A stretch of 64,000 bases of DNA from Nereocystis luetkeana (taxonomy: Eukaryota > Sar > Phaeophyceae > Laminariales > Laminariaceae), in contig JARUPZ010000018.1 of assembly GCA_031213475.1 (NCBI GenBank), forward strand, positions 8,444,406 to 8,508,405, written 5' to 3'. The notes beneath the pieces are model-generated. The model was not told where the DNA came from and searched no databases. It saw nothing but the letters and a program-made list of their open reading frames with translations. This document shows positions 11,001-21,600 of the stretch, one piece after another. The position numbers were made by a program, and so were the translations under genes. The first letter of the stretch is position 1; each line of letters begins with the position of its first letter.

Positions 11001-14000
11001 GCCTAAAGCGTTTCGCTTTCTCCCCGCGCATGAGCGCCCGGCTCACCTTGGCTTGAGACACCACGACCTTCCTCTGCAGGTACTCTAACGGGACCTCCTC
11101 CACGTTCCCGTAGGCCGGGAAGATCACCTTGTACCCGTGCGCAGTGGCCTCCTTGATCGTACAGTCGTAGTACCTGCCGTGCAGACGAGCGAATACAGGA
11201 CATCCATTGAAGACAAAACTCAAAAAAAAAAAAGGAAGAAAAAAAAAAAAAAAGAAGAAGGAAAAAACAAGAAGAAAAAAAAAGAAGAGGACAGACCATT
11301 TTTGAAGGCGGAAAACACAAACAAAAAGCAGGATGTAAATAAACCCCACAGCAGTGGACACGTGAACACAGCGACACTGACTGCACCGCCGCCGCCACCG
11401 CCACCTGCGTACCACACGCGTGGCACTCCGAACCGTGGCCGGAAAACCCGCAAGAGAAACAAAAGGGTCGGGCGAAGTTCAACTGTTCTCTACAATTACT
11501 ATTATTACGGAGGACCAGAGTTAGTAGGACCTGCGGTACAGACAAAAACCTATACCTTTCCCTATTTTTACCAACACTATTTGATCCTATTTACTATGGT
11601 CCCCCTTAATAATCCTAGAATGCAAAATCCATCCCACACCATTTAATAACACGAAAGCACAACAGTTTTGTCTCCTGTGTAAAGCGCGTGTGCGGATTCT
11701 AGAGTGGCTAGACCTCTTCACACTTGAGGACAAAAACATCCGCTTCATTATCTACATAGACCCCTCCAAGGCAGATCTCGTACTCCCCATCACGCACCGG
11801 CTTTATATGCTACTACTGGGGGACCATAATAAGTAGGACCAAATATTGTTAGTAAAAACAGCAAAATATATAGGTGTTTGTGTGTACCGTAGGTCCTATT
11901 TAATAGGGCCCCCCGTGATAGCTCAGGTTGCCGGGGTGGCGACCCATACAATCGGCATGGTCTACAGCAGCTCGTAGTATTAATAGCACGTTTTTTCCCT
12001 GGGTTGGATCTATAACTGTGCACAGATCCTGCACAACCTCTCAGAAAGGGCAGGCGAGGGAGGGACTATTACTGGGGAAACAAATACCAGGTACTGGTAT
12101 TACGGGGGACCATAGTTACTATTAATAGGACCTACGGTACATACAAAAACCTACCTGGTATATATTTCTCATTTTTTGTCAACACTATTTGTCCTTTTTA
12201 CTATGGTCCCCTGTAGTAGTAATCAGGACCAAATATGGTTGGTAAAAATACTGGAATATATAGATTTCTCAATTTTTACCAACACTATTTGTCCTTTTTA
12301 CTCCCCCGTACGTAATAGTAATCAGGACTAAATATGGTTGGTAAAAATACTGGAATATATAGGTTTTTGTGTGTATGATGGGCCCTGATTACTATGGCCC
12401 CCCGTAGTAGATACCACTCTGTCCCGAAATATATGGATCGTTTCAATTGAATATTAACATAGAAACGGTGTTTATATGTATGGACAGTGTGGTGATCTAC
12501 TATTACGGGGGACCATAGTAAATAAGACTTACGGCATACACAAAAACCTACCAGGTATATATTTCCCTACTTTTACGAGTACTATTTTAATAACAATATT
12601 TGGTCCTATTTACTATGGTCCCCCGTAATAGATCATCTATCTGTAGACGATCTGTCTCATGTGCGACGCCTTTCGCCACTGCTAAAACGACCCCCCCATG
12701 CATTCATTCCAAGCGGTCTATCCCCAAAATCGTGCGGGTAGTTCTGAAGGGGATACTATCACAGTAGGTTAAGGCTGCCATAAAATTCCCGCATTTCAGC
12801 CATCCACGAAAAAAAACAAAAAAAAAGGCTGAAGGCTTGGTCGACCTCTCGGAGACAGACAGACAGACACCCGTGCCCAAAACAACGAACAACAACAAGA
12901 GTCGGCAGCGATTCGGGTCCGCTCACGTTCCGTCTCCCACGTAGAGCGCCCGGCACTCGAACCCCTTCTCCGCCGCCGACACCGCTACCGGTCGAGTTGA
13001 GCGCGTGATTTGGCGGAGCGTGGTGATCGTCGCCGTTCCTTCGGTGCCATAACCCATGTAGGCGACCCCAAAGTCTTGCCCGTCTCCCGAAACCGTCTGT
13101 ATCACCTGAAGCCGTCGTAGCCGTGACCAAACGACAGCAAGGGGAGGCGGGAGGGGCGCGCGGGGGGGGGGGGGGGGGGGGGGTTGACCGGGGTGATGCC
13201 GAGAGGTGGGTGGGTGGGCGGGATGATCTGCAAAAGCTGCGACCGTCACAAAATTGACCGCCGAGCGATGCTACCATTCGCACGTACGGTGACCCGGTCG
13301 AAAAGTCGGCCACGCCTAAAGGACGTACCGACGGCCATTTCGAAGAAACCGACGGAAGCACTCTTTCCATCACAGAAAACATCCCTCCTTCGTCCCCTTT
13401 CCTCCAACTCTTTTCGACCAGCGACCAACCCGACTACAAGGCACGGGCAACGAAAGCACACACCACCCCCTTACCCCCCCCCCCCCCCCCCCACCCCCCC
13501 TGCCTCGAAAATCAAAAACTCGATCGTCCAGAAACAATTTTATTCGGCGCAACTACTGTAACACCAAACCAGTATCGTGGCAGGAAGAAAACAAAAACTT
13601 ACCGCTGGATACCATTTATCCGCCGACAGCACTTCTACCCGCGATCCCACACCGAAAACGCCTGCCGCAGCCTTCCCGCCCGCCTCCCTTCCCCCTGCTC
13701 CTCCTCCGCCGTCTCGCGCTGCGGAAGTGGAGGAGGCGTCTGCAGAGGGGGGCGGGGGCGGGGCGACAGGCTCCCACTTCCCGATTGGGACCGCTTCGGA
13801 TTTTGGGGCGGCAGCCACCGCCGGGGGGGGAGGGGGGCCAGGGGCGGGCAGCGCCGATGAGCCCTGCGCTTCTTCGAGCTGTCGGTGTGGAGTTGGCGAG
13901 TTGGCGTTACGGAAAAAGGGGAGGGGGGGGCGGGAGGGGTGTACTCGATATCATGCATGCCTGTAGTCGTATGACCATAGGCGGGGGGGTATGAACGCTT

Positions 14001-15407
14001 GTAAGTCATGAAAAAATGGTCAACGAAACATTGGGAAAAATGATATTTTCGGTGGATTCTGCAATGGTCGTTGGTAGTTACCCAAAAAACATTCAGCCAC
14101 CGAACACGGGCGTCGGCGCATGTGCGGGCGGACGAGACATTTTTTGTTTCGGGGGGTATGGCGTGGATTCCAGGTAGCAATAATACCTTTTATGCGTGCG
14201 ACGTACACCAGCGGCTTTCATGAGGAGCGCGGAGCGTTGGTACGCCCGTCACGGCCATACGCAGCTGATCCGTATCATACCGTTGCTGGTTCGAGGTACA
14301 GTACACTAACGGGATAAAACTACGAGAGATGCATGTCACCGTTGAAAAAGTGCGGATAACGCCCGCGAACGGCAAACCCAAAAATATTGAAAGGCAATAA
14401 TACAGGGGATAAAACACGATCATCCATTAGTAGTCGAAAATGGGGGGTTTCCAGTATAGAAAGGAGGCTTTTCCCATCAGGGGATATCTTTGAATTTCCG
14501 CGCACGCCAAGAATTTTGCGAACGGCGCGTGGATTTGCAAACACGGGCGTACTTGATATGCCTACGGTAGTACGCATTCCTGGATAATACCGCTATCAAG
14601 TTGAATTTGCACCTGGGTACTATATGGCAGCACTACTCAGGGATATCGCAAGCGCGGCTGAGCCCTCCCGAAAATCCGAACCGGGAAACAGTGCCGAGAA
14701 TCGCTTACTACAAAATTCCACAAACAGGAAAAAAAAATACCGATCCCACGTGCAACAGGCTATCGTCCAAATCCAACTGAACCCATTCGTGAGAGCAATA
14801 GGTATTGATAGACAACTTCAAATGCCTATCCCAAGTACAAAAACCTATTGCACGAATTGATCGTGTTCAAGAAACAGGTATCGACAGACAATTTTACCCT
14901 CCTGATGCAGGCGTCCACATGTATCGATACGCAACACCTCAACCTATTGTAATACCAATAGGCCTATTCAACAGGCCATTGTCCAGGGTGTGATTATATA
15001 CTCGAAATAAGGGGTTCCCTTAATTTAGTTTGACAAGCGATACCAGATACAGACTCACCCAGGATTACTACACTCTCTCCGACTCTCCGAGAGTCAGAGT
15101 GAGAAACAAACCAACATGGTGACGTTTTGGAGGAGTAAAACAAGGGTTATTTTTTTCACGAGTGCGGTTTACTTGGTTTCTATGTACTCCAGGTGCTCCG
15201 GCTCGAAAGGGATGCGTGGTCAATGGTCAAATGACCAACGCGAGCAACAATTGAGAACGCCCCCCCCCCTCCCCCCCTGTCTGGCGCCTCTTTATTCTTG
15301 TGCCCCTGACTCACCAGTCCTTTAGTAAGTCGAATGACCTCTTCCAGGTCGGTCCTGAGCTTCGTGAAACCAGCATTTTCAGGGTCCGACGCCTCCAGCT
15401 CGGCCAC
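4836..15407 (-). CDS. SPF30/SMNDC1-type Tudor splicing factor (seven exons)
   Basis: SPF30 (SMNDC1) binds dimethyl-arginine of Sm proteins through a Tudor domain and promotes tri-snRNP entry into the spliceosome in the nucleus. The exons, 5' to 3', are 15407-15315, 13878-13603, 13105-12927, 11218-11047, 8913-8788, 8314-8255 and 5018-4836; all six junctions agree in phase. The N-terminal helix has LRTDLEEVIRLTKGL, the SPF30 signature. A Pro/Ala/Gly-rich insert follows, then two Tudor-like segments (VGSRVEVLSADKWYPA and HGRYYDCTIKEATAHGYKV with PAYGNVEEV). The tail has FAIPESL, LKQKDAVVNNKQASWQ, SIFASP and GRVGVTGSGQGV, as in plant and animal SPF30. The first coding exon with the ATG was not found. 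At about 360 residues it is longer than the roughly 240 of animal SPF30, because of the insert and second Tudor segment. Confidence 0.9.
5808..7556 (-). repeat. Inverted copy of the 1.15 kb repeat, in SPF30 intron, tandemly duplicated
   Basis: Read on the minus strand, a first unit (about 7556 to 6850) matches the left copy from its start but lacks the end. A second unit (about 6845 to 5808) starts inside the repeat at the GGCCTTTCCAGCAGTTCTT region and runs to the common end GAAGCGCCTTG. The copies differ by scattered substitutions and small indels. The segment lies in the intron between SPF30-like exons 6 and 7. Confidence 0.8.
7549..7653. mobile_element. MITE, ACGGGGGACC family, copy 1
   Basis: The family consensus begins TATTACGGGGGACCATAGTA with AATAGGACC, has an AT-rich core, and ends with the inverse, GGTCCTATTTACTATGGTCC then CCCGTAATA. 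Copies are 105-135 bp without coding capacity and often sit in TATTA/TAATA context. This copy has a GGGGGGC variant at its left end and starts where the inverted 1.15 kb repeat stops. Confidence 0.85.
7943..8184. mobile_element. 225-240 bp MITE with TIR GCGTTCTACGATAGAGGT, copy 1
   Basis: The right end is ACCTCTATCGTAGAACGC, an exact complement of the family TIR; the left end here has CCG in place of GCG. The core shares GGGCCATGG, GCTGAAGTCA and CTCAAGTGAGG with the copies at 29996 and 38755. No coding capacity. Confidence 0.8.
8255..8314 (-). CDS. SPF30-like gene, exon 6
   Basis: A 60 nt exon encoding GRFKLKQKDAVVNNKQASWQ. The acceptor is CCCCCCACAG and the donor CAG|GTGCAG; both ends are phase 0. 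Confidence 0.88.
8788..8913 (-). CDS. SPF30-like gene, exon 5
   Basis: Encodes 42 residues: an Ala/Glu-rich helix, FAIPESL, and a basic segment ending KALK. The donor chosen, AAG|GTGAAG, gives phase 0 and continuous homology. The later GT near 8777 would break the frame. Confidence 0.85.
9248..10408. mobile_element. MITE, ACGGGGGACC family, copy 2, split by a nested element
   Basis: The left half (9248-9296) and right half (10339-10408) are the two parts of one family member. They join at AAATA once the inserted 1042 bp are removed. It lies in an SPF30 intron. Confidence 0.85.
9297..10338. mobile_element. TIR transposon nested in a MITE, TSD AAATA
   Basis: The ends are GAGTGTTTGCGAT and ATCGCAAACACTC, a perfect 13 bp inverted repeat, flanked by AAATA on both sides. 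GAGGTAAAA follows the left end and T/A-rich tracts the right. The interior has CTG/CAG microsatellites (9711-9735 and 9805-9832) and no recognisable transposase, so it is non-autonomous. GATAGAGGT at its end also occurs in the TIR of the 225-240 bp family, suggesting related transposases. Confidence 0.8.
10688..10717. repeat. Poly(C) run of about 29
   Basis: One of many C/G homopolymers in the window (others near 13180, 13480, 22000, 22440, 26015, 41815 and 52945). They sit in introns and at the edges of dispersed repeats. Confidence 0.9.
11047..11218 (-). CDS. SPF30-like gene, exon 4 (second Tudor segment)
   Basis: Starts after a long T-rich tract ending TTTGAG and ends CCAAG|GTGAGC. It codes the Tudor strands including RYYDC and PAYGNVEEVPLEYL. 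It begins with one base completing a Thr codon from exon 3. Confidence 0.87.
11502..11611. mobile_element. MITE, ACGGGGGACC family, copy 3
   Basis: Diverged left end (ACGGAGGACCAGAGTTAGTA) and a right end reading GGTCCCCCTTAATA. It lies in the intron between SPF30 exons 3 and 4. Confidence 0.8.
11811..11918. mobile_element. MITE, ACGGGGGACC family, copy 4
   Basis: Contains GGACCAAATATTGTTAGTAA on the left and GTACCGTAGGTCCTATTTAA on the right. It is in the same intron as copy 3. Confidence 0.82.
12097..12412. mobile_element. Cluster of MITE copies, ACGGGGGACC family
   Basis: One near-complete copy (12097-12217) is followed head to tail by two partial ones sharing CAGGACCAAATATGGTTGGT or its variant and closing CCCCCCGTAGTAG. 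The tandem order could come from repeated insertion at TATTA-like ends or from unequal exchange. Confidence 0.8.
12411..12495. mobile_element. Tc1/mariner-like MITE, CACTCTGTCCCG ends
   Basis: Left end TACCACTCTGTCCCGAAATA and right end GGACAGTGTGGTG. It sits between two ACGGGGGACC elements. Confidence 0.65.
12500..12631. mobile_element. MITE, ACGGGGGACC family, copy 6
   Basis: Both TIRs are nearly intact, TATTACGGGGGACCATAGTA and TACTATGGTCCCCCGTAATA. The core holds an extra ACCAGGTATAT. Confidence 0.88.
12927..13105 (-). CDS. SPF30-like gene, exon 3 (end of first Tudor segment)
   Basis: Starts VIQTVSGDGQDFGVAY and includes MGYGTEGTATITTLRQI, then a linker. The acceptor is GGCTTCAG and the donor GAAC|GTGAGC, phase 2, matching exon 4. 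Confidence 0.85.
13603..13878 (-). CDS. SPF30-like gene, exon 2
   Basis: Encodes 92 residues: a low-complexity Pro/Ala/Gly/Ser region and then GVGSRVEVLSADKWYPA, the start of the first Tudor segment. It ends at a strong GTAAGT donor. The acceptor CACACCGACAG follows a long C/T-rich stretch. Confidence 0.82.
13930..13995. repeat. Poly(G)-anchored repeat, family A, fragment
   Basis: A G-rich run is followed by GTGTACTCGATATCATGCAT and GTAGTCGTATGACCATAGG. The same order occurs at 22470, 29080 and 61125. Confidence 0.6.
15203..15280. repeat. Poly(C)-anchored repeat, family B, fragment
   Basis: CGAAAGGGATGCGTGGTCAA with GGTCAAATGACCAACGCGAG leads into a C-run. Compare 20330, 21925, 25870 and 31465. 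Confidence 0.6.
15315..15407 (-). CDS. SPF30-like gene, earliest exon located
   Basis: Encodes VAELEASDPENAGFTKLRTD and on to KGL, ending at a GTGAGT donor in phase 0. The start used is the acceptor GAAAG before 15407. The frame stays open to 15467, so the exon could be longer. An exon carrying the ATG should lie upstream. Confidence 0.75.
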
Positions 15408-16357
15408 CTTTCGTTCGACAGCGCATTCAATAGAACCGGATTCGAACAGACAGCCGACCGGCCGCATGCACGCAGGTTTTCCGACCGGAGTTGGTTTGGT
15501 GTTGGCCTATGACGGTACGTGAAATATTCCAAGTTATCACTAGACTAGTATAGTCTATATTCGGATCATATCGTGAGTGGTTGCATGTGTCAACAGGCTC
15601 TGCCTGCCCTGTACGCTGCCTGCCCAGTGCCATGTCGTTGCGAGCTGCACAGCTAAGCTGGTCAGCGCGTCCAAAACCACGTGCAGACAAACCAAAAACG
15701 AGGACGAGAAGGGGGAAGGCGCGCCAGCATCACCGCCCGCGACAACTCAGGAGCTACGGGCAGCTATATGGCCCAACATCAAGCAGAAGAGACGCGTGCT
15801 ATCTCCTGTTCGTAGGACGGATGTTTGTTGTTGTACCAACCGAAACCTTGAAACTTTGGTGGGGCAGCAAATGCTTAGGGCCCTCCGCCCAAAACGAAGC
15901 GTTTTGAACCTAAAAACGAAAGCTAAAAACAAAAGCGAAGATGGGATAGGAAGACACTCTCGCTCTGGTTGGCGACAATGGTAAAAAGAGGGCCGAGTAG
16001 ACCGGCTGAGTTAAATTTAGCTTTTTCTATTACCAGTAGAAAATCTTCCACGTAGTTTTTCTTTGTTTATCGAGAAAGCAAAAGCTAAAAAGACGAACAG
16101 CCCAAGCGAGAAGCGAGACCCATGGCGACACCGACAGCTACGAACGCCCCGTATTAATAGACCGTAGACAGCTATTTATGCAAGACAGAGAACAAACAAT
16201 ACACGAACAAGACGCCCCTGGTCTGCTGTGGTGCCAGTCGTTGCAGCTCCCATCGCCGAGCCAAAATCGTCGCCCATGGGGGCCGTCCCTATCGAATTGA
16301 GTGCTGCTGTCCTGAACAATGAATGAACCCGTCCGTTGTAGCAAGTAGCAAGTGTTT

Positions 16358-16706
16358 TTTTGTTTTTTTTTTCTTTGCTCATCCCATTTATTATCTTCGC
16401 TCATCTTCTTCTCTCTCTCCTTCCAACTCGTAACTCAGATCCGGGGTCACATAGCAGGCTCTTCTCCCCCCTTCCCGCTACGGTACGTGCCTTCATTTTT
16501 ATCGCGAGAAGATTTCAGCCTTTTCTTCCCTCGTCGACTCGCATCGAATTGTGCCTACCCACGCTGCAAGGCGCTCTCAACAATTGTAACCTTTTCATTT
16601 TTATTTTTGCAAATATAGTCAAAAGTCCGACCCACCTGGGGCTCGAACCCCGGACTCAAACACAAGTGGAATTCGAGGTTAACCACTCGAACCACCGTGG
16701 CGATGC
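16358..16706 (-). mobile_element. tRNA-derived SINE, full-length copy
   Basis: On the minus strand: a tRNA-like head of about 75 nt with box A (GTGGTTCGAGTGGTTAA) and box B (GGGTTCGAGCCCCAG in a perfect T-arm), a unique body containing GCGAGTCGACGAGGGAAGAA, and an A-rich tail. It matches the plus-strand copy at 35990-36337. Confidence 0.82.
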
Positions 16707-17589
16707 TGCTGATTGAATAGCACCCGTACTGCTGTACTTTCATCGAGCGCAGATCTCGCGCTTCAGAACACCGGTGACCGGTGCCCTTGCCCAGCAGCAG
16801 AAATATTGTCGACCATAATATATGAGTGGGCACACCCCCCTCCATTTTCAGGGCTGTGGGCCGCCTCCTACAGCAGCTTGGATGGTGAATGGAATGAGGC
16901 AGTGCGGGGTGCTCCATCCACCTCGACCCCTGACTCGTTTCCGTTTTGGAGGATTTGGCTTTTGTTTTCCACGCGTATCCTGCGTTTGTTCTCCATTCTT
17001 TTTATTACGAGTACGTTGTTGTTGTTGTTGTTGTTGTTCTCACATTAACTCTCTGACGAAGGAGTCCGTGGTCACACAAAGGTGCTGGAGCCCTAGGAAG
17101 ATCCGAAAAACAAAAAAAAACGAAAATTCGGCTGCCTCAAAATACACGAGACGGAAAAAGCGCACACAAGATAAAACCAATGTGCAAAACTGAACTAACA
17201 TGGCCGCGGGTATATCCTCTCAACTATAATATAGAAGAGTACCCCCGTTCCCACCACTAACCAACTCGTGGCTGCTGACTACAGCGGATGCTGTCTGAAG
17301 TGCTGCCTGCACCGTACGAAACGCACGGTAGTCGTGAAAACGAAAGAGGAACACACCTGCCTGCTATCTGGAGTGCTGTCAGAGTGAAGACTCGCGGATA
17401 TGCAGTGAAAAAAGGAGCAATCGAACCTTACTACCACACGAATATCAACGATCGCCATCTCTTCCTGGACTGTCTGACACAAAAAGGTGCAGCTCAGTTA
17501 TGATTCCACGTCCCTGATATTTGCACGTATTGACATCCCGAAAGAGCAAAGTCTGTCTGTTTGGGTTATACGAAAAAAACTCTCGTCTT

Positions 17590-17668
17590 TCAGTCCCGTT
17601 TCGGGGAGAAACTACTTGAAATTTGACTGGTTTGTCCCCGAACCGGGACTGCGGTTTTAAAAGGGTTA
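17590..17668. mobile_element. piggyBac-like MITE, left-truncated
   Basis: Carries CAGTCCCGTTTCGGGGAGAA and ends GGGACTGCGGTTTTAAAAGG, then GTTAA. The left CCC terminus is eroded. Compare the intact copies at 30221 and 49761. Confidence 0.7.
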
Positions 17669-17727
17669 ATATTAATAGCTTACCATACGTGTTTCCGTTT
17701 GGACGTGCCCTATTAATGGTTTTCTTT

Positions 17728-17848
17728 TTGCTCATCCCATTTATTATCCTCGCCCATCTTCTTCTCTCTCTCCTTCCAACTCGTAACTCAGATCCGGGGT
17801 CACATAGCAGGCTCTTCTCCCCCCTTCCCCGCTACGGTTGCACTCCTA
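17728..17848 (-). mobile_element. SINE fragment (3' part)
   Basis: Matches the tail end of the 16358 SINE from the poly(A) side through CATAGCAGGCTCTTC. The tRNA head is missing. Confidence 0.75.
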
Positions 17849-18444
17849 TAACTGCAGGGCACTACGAGTAATTGCAACCTATAATAGCACAGCAGGTAGT
17901 TCACTGCTACGTACGACAACGTTTTCGTGTCTGTGCGGGATGGAGAAAAATGAGGCATCGGGATCAGGACTGTAAGTCACACCAGTAATATCCGCTAGTC
18001 CGAGCAGACACAGGAAGCACCGGCATGAAATAGGCCGCGTTCGTTGTTCGCCGCCGCATGGGGAGTCTGCGAGGCCAGACTCTCAAGTGATTCGTCGAGT
18101 CGTCTCGGTCTTGCCCTGAGGTCAGAGGTTCACTCCGCCTGCTTTGAACCAATGCTGATACCTGATAGATGACAACTCGTGGTTAAAAGGTTAAACGAGT
18201 ATCGCGCCCCAAGACATCGCTACAGCTCAATATATACCTGCTCGAGCTGCTGCGTGTAGGCGGTTAGCTTTTCCTGAAGGTCCTCCATTTTGCCGCGGCT
18301 GCGTGTGATCTCCGTGTGTATTCCAACCCGTTCACCCCCATCAGGGTTTCCAGATTTTTCAGAGGCGGTTTTGCACAACACACCCGCGAAAACTCATTCG
18401 GCCAACCCCAGTTGAGTGCGTGCGTGTCAGTCCTTGGTGTGCCC

Positions 18445-18624
18445 ATGGCTCACGAGGGAAGAAATCAATTTCGCTATGTTGGGTTCATACTGATGTTGTC
18501 CTTGCTCACGTGGCAACCCGCGCTGGGTTTCGTGGCAGTTCCCGCCTCGAGCGTGGTGCAACGATATCCGGCGAACGGTTTAGGGGGGCGTCCATCCTTC
18601 GGTTGTTCCCGACTGCAACATGAG
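18445..18624 (+). CDS. CPBP gene, exon 1 (signal and transit start)
   Basis: The ATG lies in GCCCATGGC, and 60 codons end at CATGAG|GTGGGA in phase 0. Residues about 13-27 are hydrophobic, and ALG/FVAVP marks the predicted signal cleavage. Confidence 0.8.
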
Positions 18625-21600
18625 GTGGGAGGTGGGCGTGTACTACTCCTTTGCTGCCTCGCTGTATCCGGATGTTGACATTCTGCTGCCTGCACGTACC
18701 CAAGGCAGCCGCTGTTTGATACCCACCGTCTGCTCTGAGTGTCCTGGTTGAGCGCTAGCTCCATAGGGTTGAGATTGAAAATATCCGCGGTTCCATGTTA
18801 GCTCATACCGGCAAATACCTCTGGGGCATTGACAGTTCGAGATATCAGAGGTTTTGGTGGAACGTCGTCGATACGCGTACGAACGGCACCATGCCGACAC
18901 TGCTGCCACTGTCTATCCCAAGGTCTCAGGTTGCGCTGCTTGCACCGACAGCTGCTAGGTAGGGTATCTGCTGCAATGCCGCACCTGCTGTTTGGGTTGT
19001 CGTTCAAGGATAGAATCACGAAACTGAACCTCGCATAACACCAATGATGCTCGCATCGCCGGAGCCGTTCTCTCGTACCTAACGCGATCATGCGATTGCG
19101 AGTCCTCTCTTCTAGGATTGGAGAATCGGCACGGACGCTGGTTGTGCTTGATGTCGACGGGTAGAAAGAACGGTTTAATGTGAAAAACACGACACACACT
19201 CCTTATCTTTGGCTTGCACCCCAGGCTGCCTTGCACCCCCAAGATAATGAGACATCACCGCCCTAAGAGACTAGCGAGAGACAACATGAGTAAACCTCAC
19301 CCCGTACTATAATACCCTGGTAGTACGTAGACGTGGATAATGGACGCTTAAAAACGAGTCGCCGCCGCTGCTGTTTTATTTCGGTGAGGTTGCTGCTTGT
19401 GCTGCCCCCTGCTCTTGGTGTCGAGCCTGTGGAGAAAGCTTCACCATGAAGTCCCTCCCGGTCGTCCGTGGTGTTGACGACGACTGACTGCTCGAAACGA
19501 TTGCCGGTACTTGGTGCTGCTCGGCTACGACTATGATCCTGCTCCTGTGTTTCTTCTCTCCGGCGGCGTCTATTGCACGAGGACCGGGAAGCGAGGCGCA
19601 GCCTGCCGTGAGCACACGGAGCGCACTCGTCACGTTGCCGCAACATGTTGCAAAAACAATGTCTAAGCAACATCAGCACGTACTTAAAACCCGCACCTTA
19701 CCCCCGCCCTGCCCCCCCCCCCCCCCCTCCCCGCTGATGATGCACCCAGGGCCGCAGCCACCGCCCTACCAGGAGACGAACTCCCGCGACCCAAATATCG
19801 TGCCACCATAACGCCTCGCCCGAACCCGAAAACCGTCAGCGCCGTCGCTCAGCGCTCGGGGCGCTCTTCGCGTGGACCTCCGCAAGGGCCCCACCTTTCC
19901 GGAGAAGGAGTAAAAGTCCTGGCGGCGCAAGTAGGTTGGTGCCTGCTTCGTCGGCAACAGTAGCAGTAGCAGCAGCAGCAGCAGCAGGCTCAGCCGACGC
20001 TGACGGTCCTGCTGACGAACGATCGGCCTCAGGAAGCGGGGACGATGATGCCCTGGCGGGTGGAGGCGTGCCCCGACGAGTGGGGGCGGATGCCGCGGCG
20101 ATGGCGGTGATTGCGGCGGCGACGGGGGGTGGGGCGTCGGATGCGGCGGTAGTGGTGGCGGGAGCGCAAGGCGGGGCGGTCGAGGACGATGCACCTCCGC
20201 TGTGGGCGTGGGCGGCTCCGCGGTGGGCGGTCAATATGCACCCGGCGATGCAAGCGGCGGCGGGTATGGGGCTTTACTTATTCCACATGGTGAGCAGGGC
20301 TGGGAGGGCTGGGCGGGCGGGGGGGGCGGGGGAGGGGTACTCATTTGTTGCTCGCCTTTGTCATATGACCATTGACCACGCACCCCTGTCGAGATGGAAC
20401 GAGACGGGGAGAGGGGTAAGGTGTAGGGGCCGGTGCTTGGAGAGGAATACTGACGCGTTTGGTGGGGTGGTGGTGGTCCTATTTTGGCCGCTTATTGGTA
20501 TCCCGAAGACGTTGAGAGTCCCGCGAGGGGGGGGGGGGGTAGGGAGGTGCATACGACAGTACATATACAGGTCACTTCTCTTCTTCTTGGTGTGCTTGCC
20601 TTAGAAGGCCATGCGGGGTCAGACACAATGGTTGCAATGCCCTATGCAAACGTTTGCGCTCAATGAGTGTCTCACGGGTAGCCTCACGGGTAGCCTTTCA
20701 CACTACCTGGACGAGTTGGGCTGGACTTCCCCGGTTTTTAGTCGGCTGTCGCGGCGCTAGCCAGCCGATTGGCCGACTAACAAGCGAGCCAAAAATCCTC
20801 CCCCGGCCGAGGGGGGGGCGGGGCTGGAGATGCCCCCCGAGGGCCCGCTGGAGGCGTCTCCGGAGGATCCCGCTGAAGGAGCCGTTGGAGTCAAGATTTC
20901 CGCTTATTTGGCTTGATTTTACATGGTTATGGAAACGATATGGCACTTACTGTAGTATATAGACGTACGTATCCTTCCCCAATCACGCGAGGGTTCCAAA
21001 AGCAGTCCGAACTGTGAACACGTGGTCCTTCGCAATGCTCTGTCGGCGTGCTACTGTCGCCGCCGGCGTATCCCCGTACGTACGTACGTACGTACGTACT
21101 GCCCAATCCCAGCCCGCCCACCGCCCTGCCCGCCCCCCACGGATAATTTCTTGTAGCCTCCAACACCACCCAATAAAACAAATTTAACTGAAACTGATCA
21201 GCACAACACATACCTAACACCCCCCACCCCCCCCTATGGTCATACGACTGCGGCCATGCATGATAATGAGGTACCCCCCCCCCCCCCCCCCGCTATCCGT
21301 AACACGCGTGTACTCCCCCCCACCGACGCCCCCATATATTATATACCTGGTACTTATATTTATATATATGTGTACAGGTTGGGTTGGCGTCGGTTGGCGA
21401 CGACGCTGTTAAACACGCCTCTCACTGCATGAGCTAGGCAGTCAGGGTACGGTTTTTTGTTTTTTTTGTTAAGCGGTCACCACGGCTGGCGGTCGAGTTG
21501 GATTATTTTAGGACGGGAAGAATCTTAAACCCGCACTGGAGAATTATCGTATCGCGTAGTGTGTATATGGTAAGGCACCCACGAGGCAGTTACATAGTAG

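Larger units (their letters stand above)
15408..18444. other. Divergent region between SPF30-like and CPBP genes
   Basis: Expected to hold the 5' exon of the SPF30-like gene and both promoters. What is visible is mostly repeats: a full SINE (16358-16706), a SINE tail (17728-17848), a piggyBac-like MITE remnant (17590-17668) and a (GTT)n run near 17018. No convincing coding exon or core promoter motif was recognised. Confidence 0.5.

Noticed and set aside
16628..16706. A tRNA gene (and the similar sequence at 35990-36070)
   Set aside because: The T-arm is perfect and both promoter boxes exist, but acceptor and anticodon stems do not pair. It is the head of a SINE.
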